The notes below the pieces were generated by a model, which had not been told where the DNA came from, ran no database searches, and was given only the letters and a program-made list of their open reading frames with translations. The translations under genes were made by a program, and so were the position numbers. Positions 55,101 to 64,000 of a stretch of DNA of 64,000 bases are shown here, in pieces. Positions within the stretch are counted from its first letter, which is position 1; each line of letters opens with the position of its first letter. This DNA comes from Peronospora farinosa (Eukaryota; Oomycota; Peronosporomycetes; Peronosporales; Peronosporaceae), in the NCBI GenBank assembly GCA_947646735.1, contig CANTFK010000692.1, positions 1 through 64,000 on the forward strand, in the 5' to 3' direction.

Positions 55101-56168
55101 CATCGATCGCAACGTTTTTGGGAACGGAATGTTCACTAGCGATCCCAAATCCTTTGGATGAGCTTCAATTCCTGCAAGTAAGACTTGATGACCCAGGTAG
55201 TCCACCTTACGTCGTCCCCAGAAACTTTTAGCGAGACTGATCGACAAATTCCATTCATTGCATACTTCTAGCAATCGCTTTACCTTATCATATAAGGAGG
55301 CCCACGAGGTTGCTGGAATCAATATGTCATCAATATATGACCTTCGGCCGAGCACGGATGGCTTCTGGCTAGTATCCGGTTCGCCTTCAGTGAATACATC
55401 CACCAGCTTTGGCGATTCCGTTAACGTATCAGTGGAGTCGAGTGATCCTGTGGTAATTGCATTTGGATCCGTACCGATCTTGAGGTATCCATACAGTGCA
55501 TTATCAATTAGGCGTTGGTAAATCTGCGGAGCGTTTTTTAGCCCAAACGGCATTCGTAACCACTCGAACAGGCCTGACGGCGTGATAAACGCAGAAATCA
55601 TCCTCGCTCGCTCGGTCATTTCCACGACCCAAAATCCACTGGCCATATCCAACGAACAATACCACATAGCCTTATCCATATCTTGCAATAACTCGCTAAT
55701 CAGCGGCATAGGATACACCATCAATCTCGTGAATTGATTCACCCGCCGATAGTCAATACATAACCGGATGTCGACACCATTCTTTTTTATAATTACCACA
55801 ATCGGCGAAGCCCATGGTGATGTCGACGGCTGGATAATCCTGGCTGATAGTAATCCTTTGATTAGGTCAGCTAACTTCTCGCGAAATTTGGGAGCGACCG
55901 GTCGTACTCGTTGTGCGATCGGGTGTGCTCCACCAACATCGATATCACATAATGCTCCTCGAGCTGCAGGAGGTAGCGCATTTCCTTTGCCAATGAGTAA
56001 GTGTCGGTTCGCCCAAATCAATTGCCGTAGACCTTCTTGGTCCTTGGTTAGAAGGAATCCCGGATCGCCTACTTGGATATCATCAATCGTATACTTCTTC
56101 GGTAAATGACACAATCTCAGGCAAGACAGCCATATGTTGATCCACATCTTCGGCATACAATTCACCAC
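52121..56168 (-). pseudogene. Element B pol: RT, two RNase H domains, integrase, chromodomain
   Basis: 56168-53580 is one open frame of 862 codons with RT (YCSLDMASGFW, YIDDILI), the degenerate RT-linked RNase H (VVYASKWAVS) and the complete second RNase H (FDVSA, NEAEYRG, GDSNLV, SADRLA). A T-run shortened by one relative to A ends that frame near 53600. Integrase: 53638-52892, then TAA at 52892-52894, then 52885-52121 with a chromodomain (FKVYWKGYTDPSWVDEADL). The TAA and the frame break in the zinc finger (near 53476) are shared with A. Neither copy can make a full integrase without recoding. Confidence 0.87.
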
Positions 56169-56191
56169 TCTCGTGACAATACATCGAGTCT

Positions 56192-57705
56192 TCAGGCTTC
56201 ATCTTTACACTTCCTCCAGCTAGAATACATTCGTCGTTGATATGTAGTATCACTAGCTTGCTCCAGATCGGCCAGATCGCGGTCATTGATTGCCGGATCG
56301 ACCAGATCGCGGTCATTGATTGCCAGATCAGCCAGATCGCGGTCATTGATTGCCAGATCAGCCAGATCGCGGTCATTAATTGTCGGATCGCGCTCCATAC
56401 ATTTCGGTGTATAGTTATTGTGAGTGTGATTATCTTCACCCCACGGCCCTTTCACGTGATCGACATTTGACATCCCTCTGATCGCATTGATTACCCATGG
56501 AGATTGCGCTACTTGCTCGCTTTCATCTTCGATCACCCGATCTTCTACATTGTTTCCACCGATTTCTCTTATTATCGCATCGCATTCATCATTGGATTGC
56601 GTCGTGGGTTTCATCGTTTCCGTAGTCCTTTCTTCTGCTTCCTTTTTTGAGCGTGTTAAGATCCTCTTCGGCGTAGGGTACGAAGGATGATCCACTAGCG
56701 GTCCGGTGTATTCTTCCGGTGGTTCTTCTTCTCGATCCGTTGTCGCTTCGAACGCTAATGTCTGCCATTCGTTATACCGACGCGATCCCACCGAGACATG
56801 TCCTGGGGACCGAGGTATCATATCAGCGACCATCCACCAACCTAATGGTGATCCATGACTTAAAGTCACTTCTTGATCGCCGATATTAGTCAGTTGTAAG
56901 TACATGATCTGGCCTGGTCCCGTAGTTACTGTAGGTACCCACTTCGGATCGCGCCTCACACAGATCTTGGCTTTAGGGGGACTAACTCCGATCTTCACTT
57001 CGGTCGATTTGCCCACGGTAATCACCACATATTGATCTGGAATTGTGATCGCTTGTATGGTCGCCCGGTAAGGGGGTCTTCGTCCATTCAGAAGTATCCT
57101 GACCTCATCAGGCAAACAAAGTGTTCCATCTGCTAAATCCAGGCGTATTCCAGCTGGGACCATGAAATCCATTCCTAGGATCGCGTCTTGACCTACTTGA
57201 TCTCCTACCCAAGCATCAAAATAATAGACTAGCGATCCATTCAGCGTGATCTTGATTCTTGTACGACCGTCTGCCATGTATGTGTTCTCACCAATCCCAA
57301 CACATTCTTGCCTCTGACTCTCGTCAATGACACATCCTACCTTACGAGCAAAGGTGGTGTCGACGATTGAGACTTCGGCTCCAGAATCAAACAACATAAT
57401 CGCCTTTTCATTGTTGATTTTGCCCGTTGCCTTGGCTTGCTTGAACCATTTTCCTGGGGTGTGGTATTTCCAATATCCCCGTGATTCACCTGGTGCTAAG
57501 TCGAGCTCCATTTTCGCAGGCGATCGGGCATATTCATCAACTCTTACGACGCTTGATATTGAACGCAGACATTTTGAATCTTCACATGTATTATTCGGGT
57601 CGATCTGAGTGTTAACGCCCTGATCTGTCGATCTTCTTTCCACAAATGCATAAATGCAGAGCCTAGAACGCTCGGCTCGTACCAGATTCCAACCTGGCGA
57701 GCGTC
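56192..57705 (-). pseudogene. Element B protease ORF
   Basis: Same as in A: -1 frame relative to gag, LFDSGAEVSIVD active site near 57395-57360, four NDRDLADLAI units. Relative to A, one extra base near 56244 shifts the frame before the end, so the last part differs (ends 56192). Confidence 0.78.
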
Positions 57706-59562
57706 CTAGTTTAACATTTCTTCAGCCTTCGGCGGAAGCATTCCAGCATGCTTGGTTGGGACATACCACTTGCGTATCATGTTGTAGAATTCTTCCATTC
57801 GACATTTTCCATGCTCATGGATATCTCCGCAAGCAGCACAGGTGTAAAAACACTTGTCCGACGGATGTCCCTTACGACCACACTTCTGACACGTTAGTCT
57901 CTTCCAGCATCCACGATCATCGTGTTTCTTCGACCCACAATGGGTACAAGCCTTCTGATTCACCACGCGATCTGGACCGCGATCTTGATCCAAATGGTCT
58001 GATCCCGCGCGTTGATCACTATATTTCTTCACGCGATCTGGTACTGTGGCCACACATAAGTTGCGTCGATCTGTTTCGGCGTCTGATCCACTAATATCCG
58101 AGTCTGACTCACTGCTACTGCCTTCCAGACGAATCGCTCTCACAGCACGAGTTGGTTTCGAGGGTGCCGGAGTGGATGCCGACGCAGATCGCTGACGAAA
58201 TTTGCTCGACCCCATTGCACTCGGATACTGTCTTTCCTCCATGCGTTGATATGTTCGCAGAGTTTCTTCCATATCATCGGCGTCTCCAAGGCGTAGCAAC
58301 GTCAACTGCTTAGCCAGATCGCGATCGTCAAGTGTACCAATAAAATGTTCCACATGCTCTCGGCGAATTGAGGGCGATCCCTCCCGAATGGGAATTTTTG
58401 CTCGGATCGCGGCCACATTCAGTCGATACAAATATTCCAATGGCGTTTCATCGGATCGCTTCTTCGCATGATAGTATTGTCTCCCGACCGACATACCATA
58501 TCCACAATACTGGATCATGAAGGTTTCCAACAACGACTTCCATGAGTTCCGAGTGGATCGACTTAACTGGCTATACCAATTTCGTGCCGGCCCCGTAAGT
58601 AAATCACCAAATACTAGACATTTCTCATCATCCGGGGCTTGGTCGCGTAAAAACGCCGACTTGGCCTTGTTGACCCAACTTCTCGCTCGATCTTCATCCT
58701 TGTCTCGTCCTGTAAATTCTTTTAGATCTGCGATCGCAGACATTCGAATCCGCTGCGTGACAAGTCCACCATTAGGTACAGCGCCTGCACTTGCGACTTG
58801 TGGCCGTCTTAGATCCTCCAGACCCAAATCGTCTGGATCGTAATTATTGGATCGAGATTGACGCGATCCGGCCGATTCCATATCCACATCCGAAACGCAA
58901 ACTTTTGGGGTGTTTGTAGGGATCGCGGATCGACTGGCGATCATGCGAGCTTGATCCTGCTCGTACTTTCTCATGGCAGCTTCAAAATAAGATTGCAATT
59001 GACCTGATCCATTCACATTCATGTCTTCAGCTGTGAGTGCCGTCGTCGATTGTTCTCTGGCCTTAATCGGTGCCAGTCGCTCGCGAATATGCGCTGCACC
59101 AGCCGGTCCAAGTGAAATTCGCTGCATATTAATCGAGTCGTCCGACTCCCCTTCGAATTCCGCTGACATATATTGCGAAGATCCAGTATGATACCCTTTT
59201 GGTATATCTGCAATCGGCTGTATCGTCTGATCCACCGGATCGCGCTCTCCAGTGAGAGGAACTAGCTTCGAAAAAAGAGATCGCCCTGCTTGGATCACCC
59301 GATCATGATCGCATTCCAACAGCACCTGTGTGTCAAAAGCTCCAGCGGTGAATCCAGCGTTCTGGAGCAACTCCATAAGCCGACGGATCGCTTCCGACTG
59401 GTTCGTTGTCGGAATGGGAGCTGAAATTGGTCCTCGCAGCGATCCAATTAACTTCGGTTTCAAAATCTTTAGAACGGGATCGCTTGACAACAGATCTTTA
59501 AGCGCCTTCCAATGAAAACACCATTCCAGCTGATCCAGTTGCCATCCTTTCGCCTTGTATTC
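57706..59562 (-). CDS. Element B gag
   Basis: Intact counterpart of 32415-34271, with a handful of substitutions (for example YMSAEFEGE for YISAESEGE). Same three Cys-rich knuckles, same lack of an early ATG, and the same TAG (59563-59565) separating it from the in-frame basic leader. Confidence 0.85.
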   Translation of the reverse strand, partial: EYKAKGWQLDQLEWCFHWKALKDLLSSDPVLKILKPKLIGSLRGPISAPIPTTNQSEAIRRLMELLQNAGFTAGAFDTQVLLECDHDRVIQAGRSLFSKLVPLTGERDPVDQTIQPIADIPKGYHTGSSQYMSAEFEGESDDSINMQRISLGPAGAAHIRERLAPIKAREQSTTALTAEDMNVNGSGQLQSYFEAAMRKYEQDQARMIASRSAIPTNTPKVCVSDVDMESAGSRQSRSNNYDPDDLGLEDLRRPQVASAGAVPNGGLVTQRIRMSAIADLKEFTGRDKDEDRARSWVNKAKSAFLRDQAPDDEKCLVFGDLLTGPARNWYSQLSRSTRNSWKSLLETFMIQYCGYGMSVGRQYYHAKKRSDETPLEYLYRLNVAAIRAKIPIREGSPSIRREHVEHFIGTLDDRDLAKQLTLLRLGDADDMEETLRTYQRMEERQYPSAMGSSKFRQRSASASTPAPSKPTRAVRAIRLEGSSSESDSDISGSDAETDRRNLCVATVPDRVKKYSDQRAGSDHLDQDRGPDRVVNQKACTHCGSKKHDDRGCWKRLTCQKCGRKGHPSDKCFYTCAACGDIHEHGKCRMEEFYNMIRKWYVPTKHAGMLPPKAEEMLN

Positions 59563-59995
59563 CTAATGCGTCAGCCTCATGTCGGCATCATCATGATCCG
59601 ACTCAGGCGCCTTCATCTTCACTCGAGATGGCTTCGAATTCTTCTTCGATTCGATTCGGAGTGGTTTTGGATAAATTTCCTTCGGTTTTAACCGTAGGAT
59701 TTTTATCCAGCGGATCGCGTTTTGCAACGCGATCCGCAGGGGTACTCGAAAGGACCTGGGGAGGGGGTAGAGGTTTTTCTTCCAGATCAATCTCTTGATC
59801 TTCCTCCTTGGTTTTCTTTTCATCTGCGCCCCTCCCAAAACGCTGATGATCCGAGGATCTTTTTTCTTCACACGTCTGCGGTGATCCCTTTGCCGCTGAC
59901 GCTTCAATCCCAGGTTCAGTCTTGATCTTGACATCTTCTCTCAGGGACTCACGGTGAAATCCCGAGTCACCAGAAGATCCGGGCACGCGCACCAT
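59563..59995 (-). CDS. Element B leader ORFs upstream of gag
   Basis: Counterpart of 31982-32414: acidic frame 59995-59603 and basic frame 59934-59563. Both remain open. The candidate 60-nt intron lies at 59622-59563, with the same donor, CTGAC and CATTAG end. Confidence 0.45.
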
Positions 59996-61317
59996 TGTGG
60001 TGGAGTGGGATTCGCAAAATTGCTGATGCGATCCCAACTCTCCACTGGCGCCCGGACGACCGACTAACGGAGGGGGTACCCCGATTCCGTGTGTATAGCC
60101 TTCCTCACCTTGTGTACCCGTCGGTAGGGCGGGTTGCTCTCTTCTCGGTAGACTTGAGTCGATGTTGAACTTGATTGTGTTAGGGATAGGTGGGGGGCGA
60201 TCGCGTGGAATTCCTCACACGATCGCAGTTGTTCTTGGGGTGCTCTATTTGAGTCGCCCTGATCTCCCTTGAGATCGCCTTGTCCAAAATGTAGATACTT
60301 GATCCGCTTGCCTTCTGACCACTTGAGCCGTCTCGCGATCTTGTATCTGGACTTCTTAGTCCTCTGCGTCCAATCGCAGCTTGAGTTGTTTTGTTTTGAG
60401 AGTTCTTGTAATCCCTGGCCAAACAATCCAGGGATATGACTTGCGTAGTAGGTAGACTTCCTTGAGACGTCGGGAGGCCAAAGAATCCATCCCGGAAGAG
60501 AAGTCGACACGTGTACTTAGAAGCAAATTGAACTCTGTTAATGTTAACCAATCAAATACCAAAACCTATGATCTTGACTATCTGTAGCTCAGGATCGGTT
60601 GCCACGTATCGCCCTTTCGGAAAAATCAGATCTTGTAATGTGGTCCACTCCAATATAGTCGCGATCTGGATCGCTACCTCGCTCGGATATAGTACCATTT
60701 TAGTACCAGATCGCGATACTAATAATTAATATCGGATCGCGATACTAATAATTAATATCGGATCGCGATACTAATAATTAATATCGGATCGCGATACTAA
60801 TAATTAATATCGGATCGCGATACTAATAATTAATATCGGATCGCGGTACTAATAATTAATATCGGATCGCGATACTAATAATTAGCATCGGATCGCGATC
60901 CGCCGGATCACAACTTGTCCTCTTCACCGTTTCTCAGGTCATGTGAGATAGTTCATCTATGTTACATGTCATATCCACCATTCCAGTCCTTCATAGCGAC
61001 GTGATCCACACCAGACCGTCCTCCACATGCTTGGATGTACCCATCTTCCTCCCTAGCGACCGCGTTCACGCGGATCGCCATCGGAAATACTGGAGATCGC
61101 AATAGCGTAGTTCCTAGGCCATATTTGACCCCACATAGAAGTGCAAACTACACCATTCACTGTTTTCCATCCTATTTGACATCGTCTTGAAACCTTTCTG
61201 CGAGATCGCGACTCATCAATATTGGCCACGAGATCGCGACTCATTAATATTGGCCATTTCGGACTTAACCGAAAATATGCGATCACACTTTGCGAATCAC
61301 TCCTTCACTTCGCCACA
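59996..61317 (-). repeat. Element B 5' LTR
   Basis: 1322 bp. The tandem array at about 60710-60895 has units of AATTAATATCGGATCGCGATACT. The primer site (TGGTGCGCGTGCCCGG, complement) is at 59979-59994, one base away. Confidence 0.92.
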
Positions 61318-61393
61318 GTCTAACCGCTTCCTCGCTTGTGCATAAGGTGTGTGCTAGTAGTACGAGGCAACTTCGTAAAAGTGCCCGTCTACA
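61318..61393 (+). repeat. O 3' LTR, second part
   Basis: Continues the O LTR after B (TAACCGCTTCCTCGCTTGTG ...) and ends in CTACA at 61393, followed by the ATTTG duplication. Confidence 0.92.
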
Positions 61394-61398
61394 ATTTG

Positions 61399-61597
61399 GC
61401 ACTTTCTACGGCCTCCATGTTTAACCGGCAAACCGTCAGCTGCTCATTCTGAATCGGTCTGTCAAGCTCGAGCGGTACGAGGGCATCGCTGTCATCCCTA
61501 CGGGCGACACAGCTCGGTTCTTGGGCTATGAGATTAGAACTGGGGCTTTAGTGAGCAATAACGGGGCCCAGCGGATCCGAAAGGCTCAAAAGTAATC
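61399..61597 (+). pseudogene. LINE reverse-transcriptase relic
   Basis: Plus strand, LERYEGIAVIPTGDTARFLG then YEIRTGAL and AQRIRKAQK resemble the segment after the catalytic motif of LINE RTs (the RFLGYEIG region). It is short and has no flanking domains. The O insertion landed at its edge. Confidence 0.5.
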
Positions 61598-62197
61598 TGA
61601 CAATTGACCCACAACTTCCTGGAGGTCTGTGTCAGTCGACGGGTTCGCAACATACTCGCGTACCGAACGAAACTTTGACGGAACGATTTCAGGATGACGC
61701 GGATGAAGCCGAACGCGCAAGGCTGTCAAGCTCCACCTTCCCAGCAGCATCGCCACTTTTGGGCTTCGTGCCTTTGTCAGCTCTGAGCAATCGCAAAAAG
61801 GAAGCATCGAAAAATAGCGTCAGTTACGCATGGTGCCTTGCTTTATGGCTGCATCGAGTTGCTAGAGCGCGACCCTAGAGGCCCACCAAATTCTACGCTG
61901 GCCGCATACGAGATACCGCCGGGTCAACCGGCACTGACATCCTCGCTCAGAAGAAGTGAACACCTTGTAAATAATCGCATTGTATACAGTACCCCAACTC
62001 CAAAGCACATATTATAAGGTACCGCAATGCAAGTCTTACGTTGCGTCACCTTTTCGTAGCCATTTGACAAAAACAGCTGATCGATTGGCTGAAGCTCGCG
62101 ACTGGCTGGCTGCCATGCGTCCATTCTTCCAAAGTCGCAGGCGTAACAGCACGCTCGTTCCTCTTTGCCTTGTTTCCTCGCCCTACTGGACCTCTTC
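61598..62197. other. Intergenic region upstream of importin-5
   Basis: No gene seen; the promoter of the importin gene should lie here. The stretch GTTCCTCTTTGCCTTGTTTC just upstream of the ATG is pyrimidine-rich. Short frames at 61675-61878 and 61980-62231 have no features. Confidence 0.45.
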
Positions 62198-64000
62198 ATG
62201 GACTTTACGGCGCTGGTGGCCGCTCTCATGAGCAACGACAACACGATGCGCAAGCAGGCCGAGACAGCGTATGAGGCCTTTAAAGCGGAGCAGCCTCAGA
62301 TGCTCGTGGCTAACCTGGTGCAGCTGCTGCGCACGGCTCCCGAGCCGGAAGCGCGCGCCTTTGCGACCGTGCTGTTGCGTCCACTAGTGGAGGTCAAGGC
62401 AGGCGTTTACGCGCATCTGGATGCGGCTGCGCAGGCCATTCTTAAAGCGCAGCTGCTGGAGGCCGTGGCCAGTGAGCCCGTGGCTCATGTCCGCCGCAAA
62501 CTCGGCCACTTGATCGCGGAGCTCGCCGCTGTTTCAGAAAAGTACGAGCAGGAGTGGCCCGAGCTGCTGAACGTCGTGTCGGCTCTTACAACAAATGCTG
62601 ACGCGCTGTTGCGTGTTACGGCCTTCGACTTGCTGGCCAAGCTGGCCGAGTACGCTAGTGACCTGCTAGACCCGCACAAGAAGAACTTCCTTACGCTCTT
62701 TACCAATTCGCTCAACGATGCCAACGTAGAGGTGCAGATTGCAAGCCTCAAGACCGCATCGGCTTTTCTGCTGACGCTCGAGGACAAGCAGGAGCTGTCG
62801 GCGTTTGCCATTATCGTAGCCCCAATGTTGCGTATCATTAAGGTGCTGGTAAATGATGGAGACGAAGTTGCCTTCCGTGAGGTGCTGTCGGCTCTCGTGC
62901 AGATTGCCGAGGTACACCCCAAGTTCTTTCGCAACTCCCTGGACGATGTGGCCCGCGCTATTATCGTCGTGTGCTCGTCGCAAGAGCTCGATTCGGAAAC
63001 TCGTGAGCTTGCTTTGGAGTTCATCATCTTGCTGTGCGAAAATGCTGGCGGTATGGTACGCAAGTCGCAGTTCATCGTCACGAACGTGGTGCCTTTGGCC
63101 ATCCAGCTGACGTCTGAGGTCGAAGAGGACGAGACGTGGGTGCAGAAGTTTGACGACCCGGAGACCTTCACCGAGGCTAATGAAGCCGATAACACGATCA
63201 GTGACACTGGTGCCGCGGCTATTGACCGTCTGAGCACGTCTCTGGGCGGCAACGCTGTACTTCCTGTAGCCATTCCGGTCATCAAGGATTTCCTCGGCGA
63301 TGCCGACTGGCGCAAACGTCGCGCTGGCCTGTATGCTACCTGCCTGCTAGGCGAGGGGGCTAAGTCGCTCATGACCCGTGAGCTCGACAATGTGGTGGGA
63401 ATGATTCTGCCTTTCCTGAACGACCAACACCCACGTGTGCAGTACGCTGCGCTGCACAGTATCGGACAGATTGCCGAGGACTTCGGTGAGGTGGAGAAGG
63501 GAAAGAACTTCCAAGCGAAGTTCCACACTGTGGTAGTGCCGGCGCTTACGGCGCTGATTCAGAATGAGCAGGGTGTGTTGCGCACCCGTGCTCTGGCTGC
63601 CAGCGTGGTTATAAACTTCTGCAACACGAACGTGTGTAAGGCCAAATACGTGGTTCCGTACAGCCAAGCCCTGCTTGAAGCTCTTTTTAACACGATGCGC
63701 TCGTGCCCGCGGCAGGTACAGGAACAGGCTATCACTGCTGTTGCCAGTGTGGCGAAGGTAATTGGCGATGAATTTCTTCGCTTCTACGACATCTTCATCC
63801 CGCTTGCAAAGGAGGTACTAACGAATGCTCATGGCAAGGAGTACGCTCTGCTACGTGGCAAGTCCATGGAGTCGATTGCTCTTATCGGTCAGGCCGTGGG
63901 CAAGGAGCGTTTTGTAAACGATGCTAAGGAAATCATGGAGATTCTAGTGCGTGTGCAGTCCAGCGAGGAGCTGGAAGGCCCCGTGGTACAGTATGTGGCG
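62198..64000 (+). CDS. Importin-5 / karyopherin beta-3 (partial, runs off the window)
   Basis: Open from ATG 62198 to the last base with no intron, 601 codons. The start MDFTALVAALMSNDNTMRKQ and AEQPQMLVANLVQLL is the importin-beta N-terminal (Ran-binding) region. HEAT repeats follow: HVRRKLGHLIAELAAVSEKY, LRVTAFDLLAKLAEY, WRKRRAGLYATCLLGEGAKS, HPRVQYAALHSIGQIAEDFG and LRTRALAASVVINFC are typical of IPO5/Kap121/Kap123. An acidic patch (EVEEDETWVQKFDD) matches the family. IPO5 proteins are about 1100 aa, so roughly the first 55% is here. It carries ribosomal proteins and histones into the nucleus. Intact, unlike its transposon neighbours. Confidence 0.93.
   Translation, partial: MDFTALVAALMSNDNTMRKQAETAYEAFKAEQPQMLVANLVQLLRTAPEPEARAFATVLLRPLVEVKAGVYAHLDAAAQAILKAQLLEAVASEPVAHVRRKLGHLIAELAAVSEKYEQEWPELLNVVSALTTNADALLRVTAFDLLAKLAEYASDLLDPHKKNFLTLFTNSLNDANVEVQIASLKTASAFLLTLEDKQELSAFAIIVAPMLRIIKVLVNDGDEVAFREVLSALVQIAEVHPKFFRNSLDDVARAIIVVCSSQELDSETRELALEFIILLCENAGGMVRKSQFIVTNVVPLAIQLTSEVEEDETWVQKFDDPETFTEANEADNTISDTGAAAIDRLSTSLGGNAVLPVAIPVIKDFLGDADWRKRRAGLYATCLLGEGAKSLMTRELDNVVGMILPFLNDQHPRVQYAALHSIGQIAEDFGEVEKGKNFQAKFHTVVVPALTALIQNEQGVLRTRALAASVVINFCNTNVCKAKYVVPYSQALLEALFNTMRSCPRQVQEQAITAVASVAKVIGDEFLRFYDIFIPLAKEVLTNAHGKEYALLRGKSMESIALIGQAVGKERFVNDAKEIMEILVRVQSSEELEGPVVQYVA

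Larger units (their letters stand above)
49231..61317 (-). mobile_element. Ty3/gypsy element B (dual RNase H, antisense ORF)
   Basis: 12.1 kb, minus orientation, same family as A. Its LTRs are 49231-50638 (3') and 59996-61317 (5'). Target duplication GTCT at 49227-49230 and 61318-61321, inside the 3' LTR of O. It is the more intact copy: gag is open and RT through both RNase H domains is one open frame. Confidence 0.93.
29072..61393 (+). mobile_element. Outer Ty3/gypsy chromovirus O, holding elements A and B
   Basis: Element O is in plus orientation. Its own parts are the 5' LTR 29072-29672, gag 29732-30659 plus 42757-42903, protease about 42950-43340, RT-RNase H-integrase 43822-46560, integrase tail and chromodomain 46692-47712, an antisense ORF 47675-48580, and a 3' LTR 48688-49230 plus 61318-61393. 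Removing A (30660-42756) and B (49231-61317) leaves an element of about 8 kb. Its coding region has several frame breaks, so it is inactive. Confidence 0.9.

Noticed and set aside
62485..63528. 347-codon minus-strand open frame inside the importin gene
   Set aside because: Shadow of the intact plus-strand importin-5 frame; Ser-rich antisense composition with no domain.

Overview
The window looks like a nuclear chromosome piece from a plant-pathogenic oomycete (Peronosporales type: Phytophthora or a downy mildew). The pointers are short introns of about 60-80 nt, compact genes, oomycete Inr-like TCAYTYY promoter motifs, a Crinkler (CRN) effector gene with its HVLVVVP motif, and very large nested Ty3/gypsy elements. 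The genus cannot be fixed from sequence alone.

Layout. 1-4700: a decayed GCN2-type eIF2alpha kinase (RWD, kinase, HisRS-like parts) on the minus strand; its C-terminal half is copied again as an inverted repeat with arms of about 1.65 kb (1-1644 and 1739-3387). 5217-6657: a broken multi-exon GPN3 GTPase. 7182-24043: the ordinary gene block, with a secreted CAP/PR-1 protein, an EH-domain protein, a BRAP2 RING ligase, a choline-transporter-like protein, a DUF21/CBS (CNNM-like) membrane protein, a LINE relic, a small unknown ORF and a divergent kinase. 24430-27729: relics, namely another GCN2 N-lobe fragment, a CRN effector with a frameshift, and an eIF2gamma fragment. 29072-61393: one 32.3-kb nest of three Ty3/gypsy elements. 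62198-end: an importin-5 gene, cut by the window edge.

The nest. Outer chromovirus O (LTRs 29072-29672 and 48688-49230 + 61318-61393) is bracketed by a 5-bp duplication ATTTG. A second family supplies two near-identical copies. Copy A (30660-42756, plus) sits inside the zinc knuckle of O gag. Copy B (49231-61317, minus) sits inside the 3' LTR of O, with target duplication GTCT. The A/B family carries two RNase H domains: the RT-linked one has lost its first catalytic Asp, while a second, archaeal-like one keeps all its acidic residues. It also carries a chromodomain and, between pol and the 3' LTR, a long ANTISENSE ORF encoding a coiled-coil protein with hexapeptide repeats. O has its own, unrelated antisense ORF in the same place. 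The combination of dual RNase H and an antisense 3' gene resembles plant Tat-lineage elements and is the most interesting system in the window.

The intact neighbouring genes splice cleanly in frame (BRAP2, CTL and the kinase were checked exon by exon), so the breaks in GCN2, GPN3 and CRN are probably real rather than sequencing noise, although single-base homopolymer breaks should be checked against reads.
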